NCBI GenBank assembly: GCA_017871115.1
Contig: JAFCIZ010000001.1
Span: 5,617,501 to 5,681,500, forward strand
DNA from: Cunninghamella blakesleeana
Taxonomy: Eukaryota; Mucoromycota; Mucoromycetes; Mucorales; Cunninghamellaceae
Direction: 5' to 3'
DNA length: 64,000 nt
Shown: positions 1 through 13,456 of the stretch, in pieces
Layout: every line of letters starts with the position of its first letter
Position numbering within the stretch: position 1 is the stretch's first letter
Position numbers and translations under genes: made by a program
The notes under the pieces: generated by a model
What the model saw: only the letters and a program-made list of their open reading frames with translations
Database searches by the model: none
What the model was told of the DNA's origin: nothing

Positions 1-471
1 TATAAAATGTGCTCGTGTATTGACTAGTTAAATTAAATAATCATATGTAAACTATATATATAATACTATATAGACAATTAATCAAGTAGCTAAGAATATT
101 AAACAGTAGTAATAAAATTTCTACATAAATATTCAATATTGAAGTTAAGAAAAGGATCTATTTGCAAGATATGTGTATAATAATAATAATAATAAAAACA
201 AATGAATAAATAAATATAATTAATAGGATTTTTTTTAAAAAAATAATAATAACATTAATAATAATAACAATGTAGTGTCAGTAAGAAAACCTTTTTTTGA
301 TTCACTATACAAAAATGGTAGGAAAGATACTGAGAGGCAAATTTTGCTTAAAAAAAGTTAACCTATAAAATTCAATATCAGCGAAGTCGCATTTTAAAAT
401 TTTTCGTGGTAATGTTTTTTTTAAAAAAGAACCTCTTCTCTTTTTGAATTTTTTTTCAAATAAAGATACTA
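1..471. other. AT-rich leader/promoter region, no gene seen
   Basis: The stretch is almost pure A/T with short TAA/ATA microsatellite runs and no open frame of coding character. It ends in pyrimidine-rich sequence just before the ATG of the coilin-like gene, so it probably holds that gene's promoter and 5' leader. I recognise no specific factor site. Confidence 0.5.
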
Positions 472-2262
472 ATGCGAATAAAGATCAGTACATTAAACCC
501 TTTACCAAAACTTGATTTTTGGCATGTTATTCCAGATAAATCTTCTAATCTTACTGTACTTGATTTACAACGTGATATAAATCAACAAACACATTTATCA
601 AAAAATATAAAAAAACTTTCTTTATCTATTGATGGATTTCGCCTATTACCTAATTCAACTATCAATGATCTAGTTCGTGATGGAGATACACTCACGTAAG
701 TTTGTTGATAAATAAATAATACAATTGATAATATTCCAATAATAATAGTAATACAAATAGTATTAATGATGCATATATATCAACTTATATTTTATTGTAA
801 ATAGAGTGCAAAAGTTAGATCGTATAGGTAATAATAATAATAAAATAATATAAAATAAAGTTGTCACATATATGCAAATATATTAATTAACTTATTATTA
901 TTGTTATTATTATTTTTATATTTGTATTCGATATTATAAACAATAGATCAAACTTTTGATGATAACAAACCTACAACGTCAGAAATTACTAAACCAAAGA
1001 AAAAATTAAGCAGTGAAAAATTAACTAAAACCGATAGTGATAAAAAGTCGAATAAGCGAAAAAGAGAAGACCAGCCAAGTAGCAGTAAAGTGAATAAAAC
1101 AGAAAAAAAACACAAGGAAAAAAAACGCAAAACTAGTAAAACATCAGAGGAGCCTTCTACCAGTACAGCAACAACAGTGCAACCATCAAAGACAAAAAAT
1201 GAAAAAACCTTAGAAAAAACTAGAAAAAGAAATCAGCGTAGAAAATTATTAAAGAAGTTTAAAGCTATTGAAACACAATCCATTATTAACACAACACCTG
1301 AAATTAATAATGATAATAATAATATAGATATCGTTGCATCAAAGGATAAAGAGAATTCCAAAGAAAAGAAAAAGAATGGTAATCAGCTTACCATAGAAAA
1401 GAAGAAGAAAAATAAAAAGATAAAAGATAAAGAAGAAGAAAATAAATTATTTGATATTAAAGATCAAGTCAATGAATATACCTCCACCTCCTCAACCTCC
1501 GCAATAACATCTAAAAAATTATTAAAAAAAAATAAGAATAAAAAGAAGGATTTTTTAAAGGATATGAATACAAAACCAAAAATGCATGTACACTTTGAAG
1601 AAGACGATGGATATAATAATAATAATAAAACCAATGATTATGATGGTCAGCAACAATATGTGAATAATAACTATACTGATGAACAATACTTGGAATATTA
1701 TAATCAAGATGAACAATATACAGATGATTATAATTACAATGAACTTGATCATTATACAGATGATTATATAAATAATATTGATATACCTTTAAATACCTAT
1801 GGTGCTGCTTTCGTAACAAACGTTGATTCTGAAATTAATAATAATAAGAAAAAGAAAAATAGTAATTATGTTAGAAATGGTTATCAAGAACGACAATATC
1901 CTGTAGATGAAGCTGGACCAATTATTTATGCTGTTAACGAAGAAGATGGAAATGATCATAATAAAAAAGAATCATCTGTTACTACTGCCACTGATGATGA
2001 TGATGATGATAATAATAATGATATAAATAGCTTGGAAATTCCTAAAAAAAAGGTAATAAATAACATAAAAAAATAGATATATTTAACAATAACCATAATA
2101 AAAAAAAAGACACAACTGATATAAGTATGTATTATTATTTATAGGTAGATTATGATACGTGTCCCAAAATTTCTATGCAAAGTGAAAATGGACCAGCGGC
2201 TGGTGAACATATAGCTATTAAAGTAATTGATTGATAGTATAATAAAGATAAAAATAAATAAT

Positions 2263-2293
<31 letters not shown>

Positions 2294-2701
2294 GAATATT
2301 TTGGTTTAAATTTTTTTATAATTTTTTTATGAAATTTTTAGACATTGGACCTCTCAGACACTTATACACCGGAAATATCTGATTGGAAGGTATACCGAAT
2401 TAACATATATTATGACATTTGAAGTCAGTTACAAAATAATATATATATTTATATAAATATTCATATGACCTTATTTTATTTTATTTTATTTATATAGGAA
2501 GTAAAAGTATTGAAAGTGAATGAAAACGAGATCACTGTATTATTGATTCAACAAGCAAAACAGTCCAATAAAAGGAAAAGAAAATTTGATTTACCGGATG
2601 AAGATAACGAAGATCAAGTGGAAAATAATGAATCACAAGAAGATAATATTTTACAATATATGAGTACAGATATATTTGACATGTGTAGGATAACTATATA
2701 G
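472..2701 (+). CDS. Coilin-like protein (Cajal body scaffold), 6 exons, 560 aa
   Basis: Coilin organises Cajal bodies and helps assemble snRNPs in the nucleus. Predicted exons are 472-695, 805-827, 947-2052, 2145-2222, 2342-2389 and 2498-2701; all phases close to 560 residues. Residues 1-85 resemble the coilin N-terminal ubiquitin-like domain (start MRIKISTLNP, with a predicted beta-grasp fold ending at LDRIDQTF). About 360 residues of Lys/Asn/Asp-rich disordered linker with nuclear-localisation-like KKKNKK runs follow. The C-terminus (from about residue 452) matches the coilin Tudor-like domain: GPAAGEHIAIK, then TLDLSDTYTPEISDWKE, close to the family pattern of a G-P-P-x-G-E-x-I-A-F-K box and an L-x-L-x-x-x-Y-x-P-E-x-S-D box. 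The two terminal domains in the right order make this more than a low-complexity match. The second exon is only 23 nt. No other family fits as well. Confidence 0.8.
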
Positions 2702-3204
2702 CTCATTTTTGGATACATATAATTTTGATTTTGATTTTGATTTTTTATACTTGTATACTATCATATTGTGTATATATGCATTTGCCTTTTTCTAAAAATA
2801 ATAAGAAAATATAAAAAACATAGATGGATTAAAAAACAAAGAAAAATAAATAAATTAAAAAAAATTCAATAGACTGACTACATAAAACTTTTTATTTACT
2901 TATAAAAAAAGTTTATTTTCCTTTTTTTTTATTATGATCAATTAAGACTATTATTCATTTTTTTTAAAAAAAAAACTGTATATACTCTCTTTCACCTTTT
3001 CTTTTTCAAATTATTTTGTTTGAACAATTTGTGATATAAATTATTTATTTCTGATATATATATTTTTTTTACAATAAAAAAACTAATCATGCATAATATT
3101 TATATTTAAAACTTTCTTTTCAATTTTGATGGATAAAAACGATGCCTTTATTAATATATTGATGTATGTAGGTGCATTAAAAGATATATAATTGTATATA
3201 TTGT
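2702..3204. other. Convergent intergenic region
   Basis: This separates the 3' ends of the coilin-like gene and prefoldin 6. It is AT-rich, with a short GATTTT tandem near 2720-2745 and a T8A10 palindrome at 2958-2975. It presumably contains both polyadenylation regions. No gene is seen. Confidence 0.5.
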
Positions 3205-3973
3205 TTATTGTTGAGATCGAAGTTGTTGGTATTGCATTTGTAATTGACCAATCTAAAATAAATAATCAAATAAAAATTAAAAGAATTAGATTACAATACC
3301 AACATATACATATTTCTCATAATTATTTCGTAAATAAATAAATAAATAATATATATATATATAATTGCATTATTACTTCGTTTTTCTTTTTTTCGGATTT
3401 TTCGGTAAGCTCCTTTAATTGACCTTCAACACGTTTACTAGAAATAATAATATAAGAAAAAAATGAGTATTTTAATAAGTATACATTGATGGTGACTCTT
3501 TCCCTTCCGCTCTGTTCCTTTTTATATGTTTATATTTCTTCATTTTTAGTAACCATATCTATTTACATTTCGCTTGAGATTAAATCCAACCGATTTTTTA
3601 CGTTTGAAGTAGCTTCTGGTTTATCTTGTTTCACTAATACAGGACCAATTAACTTGTATATGTTAGCTTCTTCATCTAACTTTTCGAATTCCTGATATAT
3701 ATAATTGCCATTTATATATAGAATAATAAAAAATAGATTAATAACAAATACCCATTTTCAAATTGTAAACTATTACTGCTATTATTATTAAACTGTCATA
3801 TATACTTCCAGATCTATTTTATTTTATTCTCGAGAATAGAATATATATTACCTTACTAACTTGTTCATTTTCTTGTTGTTGTGAATCTAAACGTTGTCTT
3901 GCTTCAATAATTTTTGTCAATTCTAGTAATAATAATCATAATAATAATTACAATAATAGCAATATTCATAAAT

Positions 3974-4022
<49 letters not shown>

Positions 4023-4198
4023 GGGAGAGAGGGAGAGAGAAAGTATATTCGCGTTAAAAAGTTAAATATAAATCAATAGATACTTTTTTTAATCTATTAT
4101 TATTATTGTTTTTATATTTATTATCACATACCTTTTTGTAATTCTTGAAAAGCTTTTGATTCAGCTTCAAGTTTAGCTTCAACAACTGATAATGACAT
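3205..4198 (-). CDS. YKE2: Prefoldin subunit 6 (beta-type), 5 exons, 123 aa
   Basis: Prefoldin is the cytosolic jellyfish-shaped co-chaperone that hands nascent actin and tubulin to the CCT chaperonin; subunit 6 is one of its four beta-type subunits. Minus-strand exons are 4198-4132, 3922-3852, 3691-3567, 3437-3377 and 3252-3205, joining in frame to 123 residues, the usual family length. The protein is two long heptad helices (about residues 1-45 and 80-120) around the beta hairpin. The hairpin core reads NIYKLIGPVLVKQD, matching the family VYKLLGPVLVKQ signature. The second helix starts with SEIKRVEGQLKEL, matching animal subunit 6. The start is the first ATG, within an in-frame coiled coil. 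It is convergent with the coilin-like gene and lies just downstream of the eIF4E-like gene on the same strand. Confidence 0.93.
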
Positions 4199-4376
4199 CT
4201 TGAAATTTTTACTTTAATCTATCTATATATATAATAAATATTTAATAGATGTATTGTAAAAAAAAAAAATAATAAAGAGAAAAAAATTGAGATATTTTTT
4301 TTAAAAAAAAAATAAAGGTAGTTGGGTTTAAAAAATATAAATATAAATGAAGGTGCAAAATCAAAACTTTATTAAA

Positions 4377-6219
4377 TTAAATATTAGATATGGAGTTTTT
4401 ACTGTTCATTTTTCTAAGAGATTTTTGTTTCAAGTTTAATCTTTCAATATCAGCAACTACTTTTTCTATACTTTCTTCTGTAATTTTTCGATGCATTTCA
4501 ATAATAGGAGGGTGTGGAATATTCATATTCATATTATTGTTATTAGTATTATTATTGTTGCTACTGTTAAGGTTATAATTATTATTAAGCTGTTGCTGAT
4601 GATGATGGTGATGATGATTGTTATTATTGCTATTATTGTTATTGTTGTTGCTATTATTGTTGTATTTAGTATAACCGTTACTAGTGTTTGATCCAGTCAA
4701 AGCACCATCTTTTTGAAATGCAGCATGATTCTTGTGAACTAAAATAATAATAATAACAACCATAAGTAAAAAAAACTACCTTTTTTCAATTTCTATTTTT
4801 TTTTTTTTGTACCTTTAAAATAAAAAGATTGAATTTCTACGGGACTAAGTAAATCGCTTAATGCTTTTTTAATTTTCCCATCTTGATCATTTTTATCTTG
4901 CCCTGTACTTATCCAGATTTGATAATTATCACAGTGCTGTCTTGACGAAACGGATACGCCATACACTATATCATCTAACCATTGCTCTATTTTTTCTCCA
5001 ATGAATAATACCAATATATCTCTCCAAACAATAGGTGATTGTTGTTTGTTAATTTTAAAGTAATAAGAACCACCATATTCATTTTTAGGGTCTTCCCTAT
5101 AATCATAAATAAATTATATATATATATATATATTAGAAATAAAATTAGATTTTAATCTTATTTATTTATTTACTATTTACTATTTATTTATTTATTTATA
5201 TATTTTTACCAAATAGGTTTAATTCCTTTTCGCATAAAATGTAAATTACTTCGAAAACTTAATTTTTCAGGTCCATCAATATTATTATATACTGACCAGA
5301 ATTTCTAAAATAAAGATATAAAAAGAAGAAAAAATAATGGATCAATTAGTGTTATATATCTACTTAATATTCAATATAAATATGTATAAAATGCATTTAA
5401 ATTATTACTTGAACAGTTCCAACGGTAGAAATGATTTGAAGATTTGCTTCATATTCCGATGCTGGTAAATTAGGTACATATCTAAAAAAAAATTATATTA
5501 AGAAATAAATCATATGTTTTTTAAAATGGTTTATATGAGAGGGATAGATTAATATTTTTTTTATATACAAAGAATGATGATAATGATGACTATTTTATTT
5601 TATTTTATTTTTACCTATCATACCAATACGTCCATTCGCCTTGTAACTGAATAGTGCCTACTTTTAATAATTGTTCTTTTTTTTCTTGGTCCAAAATAAC
5701 GACCTTATCTTTATAAATATAACCATCTTTAATATGTAAAGAAGAAGGAGAAGGAGAAGAAGAAGGATTGGTATTATTATTATTATTATTATCAGGTATT
5801 CTATTGGACACATTTCCTTTATATTCATTATATTTCTGAAGTGGTGAATTAATAGATGAAGGTGAACCAACCATCATGGAAGGCGTGGATGGAGAGGTGG
5901 ATAGCGACGAATGAATATGAGATGAACTTGAACCTGTTTTCGTTGCTATATAAGTGTTATTGTTATTATTATTATTGATATTATTAAAGGAAGGCTTTTT
6001 ATTTAGCATCGAAGGTTGTTGTTGTGGAGATGATGATGATGAAGATGGCCAAAACTGTTGAAAAGCGGATACAGCAGGTGATAAACTAATATTACTAGTA
6101 GTAGTGGTTGCGGTTGAAGTTGTGTTGGTGTTTGGTATATTATAAGGACTCGTTGGTTGTTGTTGACGAGCAGCATTTTCTTTTTTTTCAGTTAAACCAT
6201 TATTTTCTAATAAAGTCAT
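4377..6219 (-). CDS. Class II eIF4E-like cap-binding protein with long low-complexity arms, 5 exons, 472 aa
   Basis: eIF4E-family proteins bind the 7-methylguanosine cap of mRNA; class II members (4EHP/eIF4E2 type) usually compete with canonical eIF4E and repress translation. Exons are 6219-5615, 5481-5409, 5304-5210, 5096-4813 and 4738-4377. The core (about residues 190-352) reads LQGEWTYWYDR, then STVGTVQKFWSVYNNI, then GIKPIWEDPKNEYGG. The cap-stacking Trp-Glu of the GIKPIWED loop is present. The position of human eIF4E Trp56 falls on a Tyr (SEYEANL), the typical class II change. The partner-binding Trp in VQKFW is kept. About 190 residues of Ser/Pro/Asn/Gln-rich sequence precede the core and 120 residues of Asn/His-rich sequence follow it, making the protein about twice the family size. 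I used the ATG at 6219; an upstream in-frame TTG is not a credible start. Confidence 0.88.
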
Positions 6220-6863
6220 TTTTATTAATATAATCAAAGTGCTTTAATTGAAAAAGATGGTAAAAATATATCTTATTTTTTGCCTCTTTTCTTTTTTTCT
6301 ATTTAAACTAATAGAATAAAATTAAAAAAAAGAGAGAGAGAGAAAAAATTAATAAAGTCCGCTATTTTTTTTTTTTATGGTAATTATAAAAAAAAAGGGG
6401 GAGGGAAAATCATATTTACCTTGATTTAAATTATATAAACCAATAATCATTATTATTATTTTAAAAAGAAATAACTACTTGCAATACAATTCTAATAACA
6501 ATAATAATAATCAATTATGTATCTTTTATATATTACGTATATAAAAGCATTATTTGTCGAATTGCTTTTTTTTATAGTAATATTTTTTAAAATAAATCTG
6601 GATTCGTTGTGTAACCTGACGCATATAAAATAAAAAATAGAAATAACCATTTTATTATATATATATTTTTAAAAAAAAAAAAAGAGTAAAGGAGAAGGAA
6701 AAAAAAAAAAAAAACTCTACATTATAATATGAGATCATCTACATAAAAAGGTGTGATAGATTATTATTATTATTATTATTTTAATTAATAGTAATAATAA
6801 AGGTAATAATAGTGATAAAAAGCCAGTATATAAATAAAGGAAAAGCAAAAAACTTAATTGTAT
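6220..6863. other. Intergenic region between eIF4E-like and OSBP-like genes
   Basis: This is the 5' flank of the eIF4E-like gene and the 3' flank of the OSBP-like gene, both on the minus strand. It holds purine-rich and A-homopolymer tracts (for example 6696-6713) and ATT microsatellites near 6760-6780. No open frame is supported. Confidence 0.5.
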
Positions 6864-8373
6864 TTATGAGAAAATCGTTTTTTCCAACATTTGTGTCATT
6901 TCTTCAGTATTGGATGTATCCACCCTAAATAAAATAAATATCAATAAATAAAAAAATGGTATATATGAAAATGAATAAAGAATATATCCTTTTGGAGTTG
7001 AATTTGTTGACAATTATTTTGCATTTCTTACCCATTTAATCCCTTGAATTTAAATTCATCATATTCTTCTTCGAAAAATCGAGGATTCCATTTTGTTCCT
7101 TTTGCTTCACGTTCTTTAGCAAGTTGTCTTTGAGCATCTTCTATAGTCGTTTTAGCATCTGTTGCTCCATCCATATCACGATTTTTGATAGATTCTGTTA
7201 ACTTGGTCCATAATCTAATAATAAATAGATAAATAGAAATGTATATAAGTATATAATATAGGTGGTTTTTTATATGTCCACTTTATAGTGTGTTATTATT
7301 ATTACCTTCTAGATTCATACTCTTCTTGTTCAGTTTCAGGTACAACTTCCTTTGGTACAGCAACAGCGGTTTTAGCATCGAATAAAAGACTCTTTTGTGA
7401 AGTCTATTGTTTTTTACAAATAAACAAATAAATATAAAGATTAATATTTAGTTTGAATAAAGGATCATGTTATCATTATTATTTATATTTATATTTTCAA
7501 AATAAAATCATTTACCTTGCAGTTTTTAATATAAAGTTCATTTGACCACTGACCACTGATTTCATATAAAACTTCTTGGGTTGTTTCTTTCTTAATTTTA
7601 CCAACTACGGAATTCCATTGGCCAGAAAAGAAACCCTAAAATATAATAATAATAATATAAAGTAAATCACCTTTCCCCATTTACTCGCTCTTCCTTCTTT
7701 TTTTTTCTCTACATACAACTGTCTATATGTGTTACCTTTGTTTTAAATTCTAATTCACATGATAAATCGCTTGACTTGCAGGAAAGTTTTGACTTATCGC
7801 CTAATTCTAATGTCATAGTACCAAACCTAAAAATAAATAAAAATAAAAGAATAATAAATAAATAAATAAATAACCATTTTATATATATTTATAAAATGAA
7901 AAAGATGGTCGTGATAATAATAATATTGATAATAAAAGTAGATATATATATATATATATAAATTACTTACAATACCCCACGAGCATACATGTTAGGCATT
8001 TCAACGTCATATCTTTCATTATATCTACTAGTTAAAATGACATGAGAAGCACCTTCCATAATAGTCCCTACTGAATTACCATAAAACCGAGATTTTGGAC
8101 GAATATCTCCAGCAATAAGAACTTTATGATTTGGGCAACTATAAAAATAAGCTGAAATAGGAGGATGGTGTGAAGTTTGTTCTGCAATATAATAAGCATC
8201 ACTTCCATCTGAATATTTATAACGACATCTAAAGAATTCACCTAAAACAGGATTATAAGGCTTTTTCACACCCTAATTTTATAAATATAGATATATATAA
8301 AGAAAAAAAAAAGAGTATTTACATAAATACCATTTTCAAATCCTACTTAATTTTATATTATATTGTATTATAT

Positions 8374-8407
<34 letters not shown>

Positions 8408-8970
8408 CATATACATACACATATATACATATATACATATACATATACATAGTTTGTTTTTGTTTATTATTACCTTTGGTTTAATATGCCAACCAGATAA
8501 ATAGTAACGAAGAACACCAATAAATCTTTGTACGGGATCATCTTCTGCAGTAGCACTAGATTATTATAAAAAAAAGGAATAAAAGCACGTCGTTTATATA
8601 AATAAGTAAAATATATATATATATTAAAAATAAGGGTATATATTACATTTTATAAATATATACATATATATATATTTACCTAAAAAGAAGTTCTGGGTGA
8701 GACATAAAATCAGTAATACGTTCTAACATACTTCTAGGTTCTAAAACAAATGTAGGTAAGGCGACACGTTGCTATATAAAATATATACAAGTATAAAATT
8801 ACTTAAATTAATACTAGTAATTTTTTTTTATAAATTTATTATTTTATTTTTATATCCAAACCTACCAAATCCATGCCTTTAGTTAATTGACCAGCAATAG
8901 CTAATAAAATGCTACGGGAACCTTCTTCGAGTTCTTCGGTATTATTTTGATTATCGTCAGCAGAAGACAT
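6864..8970 (-). CDS. Oxysterol-binding protein family (ORD-only, Osh-type) lipid transfer protein, 9 exons, 377 aa
   Basis: Osh/ORP proteins exchange sterols, phosphatidylserine and PI4P between membranes at contact sites. Exons are 8970-8866, 8771-8680, 8555-8474, 8272-7971, 7826-7736, 7635-7516, 7403-7306, 7214-7032 and 6924-6864, all in phase, giving 377 residues. Nearly the whole protein is the OSBP-related domain: LPTFVLEPRSMLERITDF near residue 38 (lid and start), VQRFIGVLRYYLSGWHIKPK, KKPYNPVLGEFF, and the diagnostic EQTSHHPPISAY near residue 124, whose paired His contact PI4P. The tail carries the family's DAxxxIEDAQRxxxKxRE helix and KWNPRFF. There is no PH, ankyrin or GOLD domain, so it resembles the short yeast Osh4/Osh6/Osh7 class; I cannot fix the lipid specificity from the sequence alone. 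It is divergent from the Aurora kinase gene. Confidence 0.95.
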
Positions 8971-9559
8971 GGTACGTATTGATTTTTTAGAAAGAAGAAG
9001 AAAAAATTGAGAGAAAAAAAAAAAAAGAAAGAAGAGAGATAAAAAAAATTGGTTTTAAAAATATATATAAAGTCAGATATGAAAATTGATTGGTTAAAAA
9101 AATTCCACCTTGCACAAAAAAATAATGGTAAAAAAGATTTGCCTTTCCTTTTTTAAGTTTTTGATATCATTTTATAAAAACTAAAAGATCTAAAATCATT
9201 TAACTTTTTGCTTGGCTAAAAAAGTAAATAAAATAAACAATTCATATTAATTTTGTACCTTTTTTACATCATCTTTATTTTTCTGATGATGTTTATTTAT
9301 AAATAAACTTATTACCGAGAAGATGGTTATAATCCATTTACTTCTTTTTTTTATTGTTCTTAATAAAAAAAAGTTAAAACATATTATTATTAAACTATTC
9401 TCTAGACTCTTTTAACAAGTTTAAATTACGATATCCATTTGAAAACCAACAAATTTAATAAATGATGTATATAAACAATAATGTAGCGTTTTATAACTTT
9501 TCTTTAAAATAAATAAATATATCCAGCATAATTACTAGAGGGGTTTAAAAAAATTAAGT

Positions 9560-9596
<37 letters not shown>

Positions 9597-9624
9597 GCTT
9601 TTCCTCTTTAAAATAATAATACCA
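8971..9624. promoter_or_regulatory. Divergent intergenic region between OSBP-like and Aurora kinase genes
   Basis: This 654-bp region must carry the promoters of both flanking genes. It is AT-rich, and a pure T31 tract at 9562-9592 ends 32 bp before the kinase ATG. I recognise no consensus factor site. Confidence 0.5.
9562..9592. repeat. Poly(dT) tract, T31
   Basis: Thirty-one uninterrupted T residues lie immediately upstream of the Aurora kinase start codon. Such poly(dA:dT) tracts exclude nucleosomes in fungal promoters; that role here is an inference. Confidence 0.85.
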
Positions 9625-11080
<1,456 letters not shown>

Positions 11081-11563
11081 AAAATAAAGTATTAATCATC
11101 ATCATCATCATTTAATTTAATTATACATCCTTTTTTTTTTTTTAAAAAAAAAAAAAAAACACAATATTATGTACGTACCAAGTTTATTTTATACTTTATT
11201 ATACCATTTTAAAAACATCAAATCAAAATTCGAAAATATTATTTAATAAATTAAATCATGATCAGCTTTAAACTCCTTTTTATCAAGTATCATCATCAAA
11301 TCATATTTTGATTAATTAGAGTAATATTAAGGGTGGGTGTTTTTTTTATTATTTTTTATTTAAGTATATTAAGAAATAGTTTAAATGAATATATCAATGA
11401 AAATATAAATAGGATATGGTGTATAATTGAATAATGGTAGAGGAAGTTTGTTTTTGTTTTTTTTTGAGTTAATAGAAAGTAATAATAATATAATATATAA
11501 TAAACAAAAAATAAAATAAGTAATAAAAAGAATAATAATAATAAAAAATAGCGATATGTCTAT
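11081..11563. other. Convergent intergenic region
   Basis: This holds the 3' flanks of the Aurora kinase and GDP-mannose pyrophosphorylase genes. A T13A16 palindrome at 11131-11159 lies 50 bp after the kinase stop. The rest is AT-rich with no gene. Confidence 0.5.
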
Positions 11564-13163
11564 TTACATAATGATTTGAGGTTCAGTGATATTGGCAGAA
11601 ATACCTTTGTGTGGTAAAATGGAACCACCATTGACATAAATTTCATCATTGATAGTAACATCATCACCTAATACGGAACATCCTTCCAATCGAGACCAGC
11701 GACCAACAGAAGAATGCCAACCAACAATGGAGGAATTGACCCAAGCAAAGTCTTTGATTTTAGCACCTTCCAAAATAACACATCGTTGAAGACGAACACC
11801 ATCTCCAATTACTACATTAGGTCCGATTACAACATTAGGTCCAATACGACAATCTTTACCGACTTTAGCTGTAGGATGTACCATAACATTACCCTTATGA
11901 ACATAATCTAAAGTGGGGTTGGCTAATTCTTGAGGATTCTTTTTAGCTAAATGAGATAAGTATAAACAAGTACCAGTTAAAAAGTCTTTGGGTTGACCAA
12001 CATCCATCCAAAAACCTTCAAGTTCGAATGTATGTAATTGACCATCTTGAGCGACATATGGGAATACTTCTTTTTCAATTGATGTAGGTTTAAGCTAAAA
12101 ATAATAATATAGTTTAAAAATAGAATAGGAAAAAAAAAAAAATACGTAGAATAAATAAAAATGTTCTATTTTTTTTTTTAAAATACACATGATTTCTATT
12201 TTTATATATAATCTTTTTTATAAAAAAATAAAATAGAATATAAAAAACTTACTTCGATTCTATCCAAGACTGAAGGGCTAAGAATATAAATACCAGCATT
12301 GATCTTGTTGCTAATGAATTCTTTAGGCTTTTCAACAAAGCGTTCGATTTTAGAAGGGTGACCGGGTTGATTGACGATAACACCATATTTAGAAGGATCA
12401 TCAACTTTAGTGACGACGATAGTACCTTCATTACCATGAGATAAATGGAAATCACGAAGTTGTTCAAAAGGATAATCACAGATGATATCACTATTTAAAA
12501 CAAAGAAAGGTGTATCATCTTTACCAAGAATATCTCTAGCTAAAGCTAAAGGACCAGCTGTACCTAATGGTTCGGTTTCAACAGAAAAAGTGATCTTTAC
12601 ATTATATTGTTCTTCATATTCTTTTAAAGCAGCAACCATGATTTCTGGGCGATAGTTTACAGCTAATACAATATCTGTCACACCAGCCTAAAATTATCAT
12701 TATAATAATTAAAATGGTAATAAGATAAAGAAAATTTATTTAGTTTTATCATTTTCTTTTCCTTATTATTATTATTACTACTCCCAGAATATCCCATATG
12801 TCACATATAATATATATATATATATATCTCTATTTATTTTTATTTTTAAGTATATATAAATACCTTTGCAAGACTTTCAATTTGATGAAGAATCATAGGT
12901 CTATTGGCAAATTCTACTAAAGGCTTAGGAAGAGTTAAAGTAAGAGGTCTTAAACGGGTACCAAAACCTATTTATTTAGATGAAGAAAACAAAAAATAAT
13001 ATATAAGGGGGAAGTTAAGTACATCAGTAAAAAAGAAATACGAAAAGATTGAATAGTTATTATTTTAAATAAAATAAAATAATAATTCTAATAAAAACTT
13101 TATATAATATTATTGCAGTTGTTATTTTTATTATTTACCTCCAACAAGAATAAGTGCTTTCAT
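11564..13163 (-). CDS. PSA1: Mannose-1-phosphate guanylyltransferase (GDP-mannose pyrophosphorylase), 4 exons, 364 aa
   Basis: This cytosolic enzyme makes GDP-mannose from GTP and mannose-1-phosphate, feeding N-glycan, O-mannose and GPI synthesis. Exons are 13163-13139, 12967-12864, 12687-12253 and 12094-11564, giving 364 residues, the family length. The nucleotidyltransferase signature [17 protein letters not shown] spans the first intron (from residue 8). The catalytic core continues with NSDIICDYP and the FVEKPKEF loop that contacts the sugar. Residues from about 255 form the left-handed beta-helix with hexapeptide repeats ([17 protein letters not shown]), and the protein ends [13 protein letters not shown], like the yeast enzyme. 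The first exon carries only 8 codons. It is divergent from the unrecognised gene at 13457. Confidence 0.97.
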
Positions 13164-13456
13164 GGTATATTAATTAAATGTATATAAAAAAGTGAATGTA
13201 GATGAAAAAAAGATGAAAAGTCAAAGAAAAGAAAAAGAAATAGAATTTATAAAAAAATGCTAATTTATATTTAATAGACTCTGGGTTTGAAAAATTATCA
13301 GCTTTTTTTGGAAAAGACTCTTTAAATAAAAAGATCGACCAATCATTCACCAACGCGCTCACAGTAATTTATTTTTAGAGATTTCTTTTAAACTCAGTCA
13401 AGGGTTTTTTTTTTGGCTCTTCCCTTTATTTTTATTTTTCTCGTATATTATTATCT

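Noticed and set aside
6220..6237. TTG start upstream of the eIF4E-like ATG
   Set aside because: Non-ATG starts are rare in fungi and an ATG follows after six codons.
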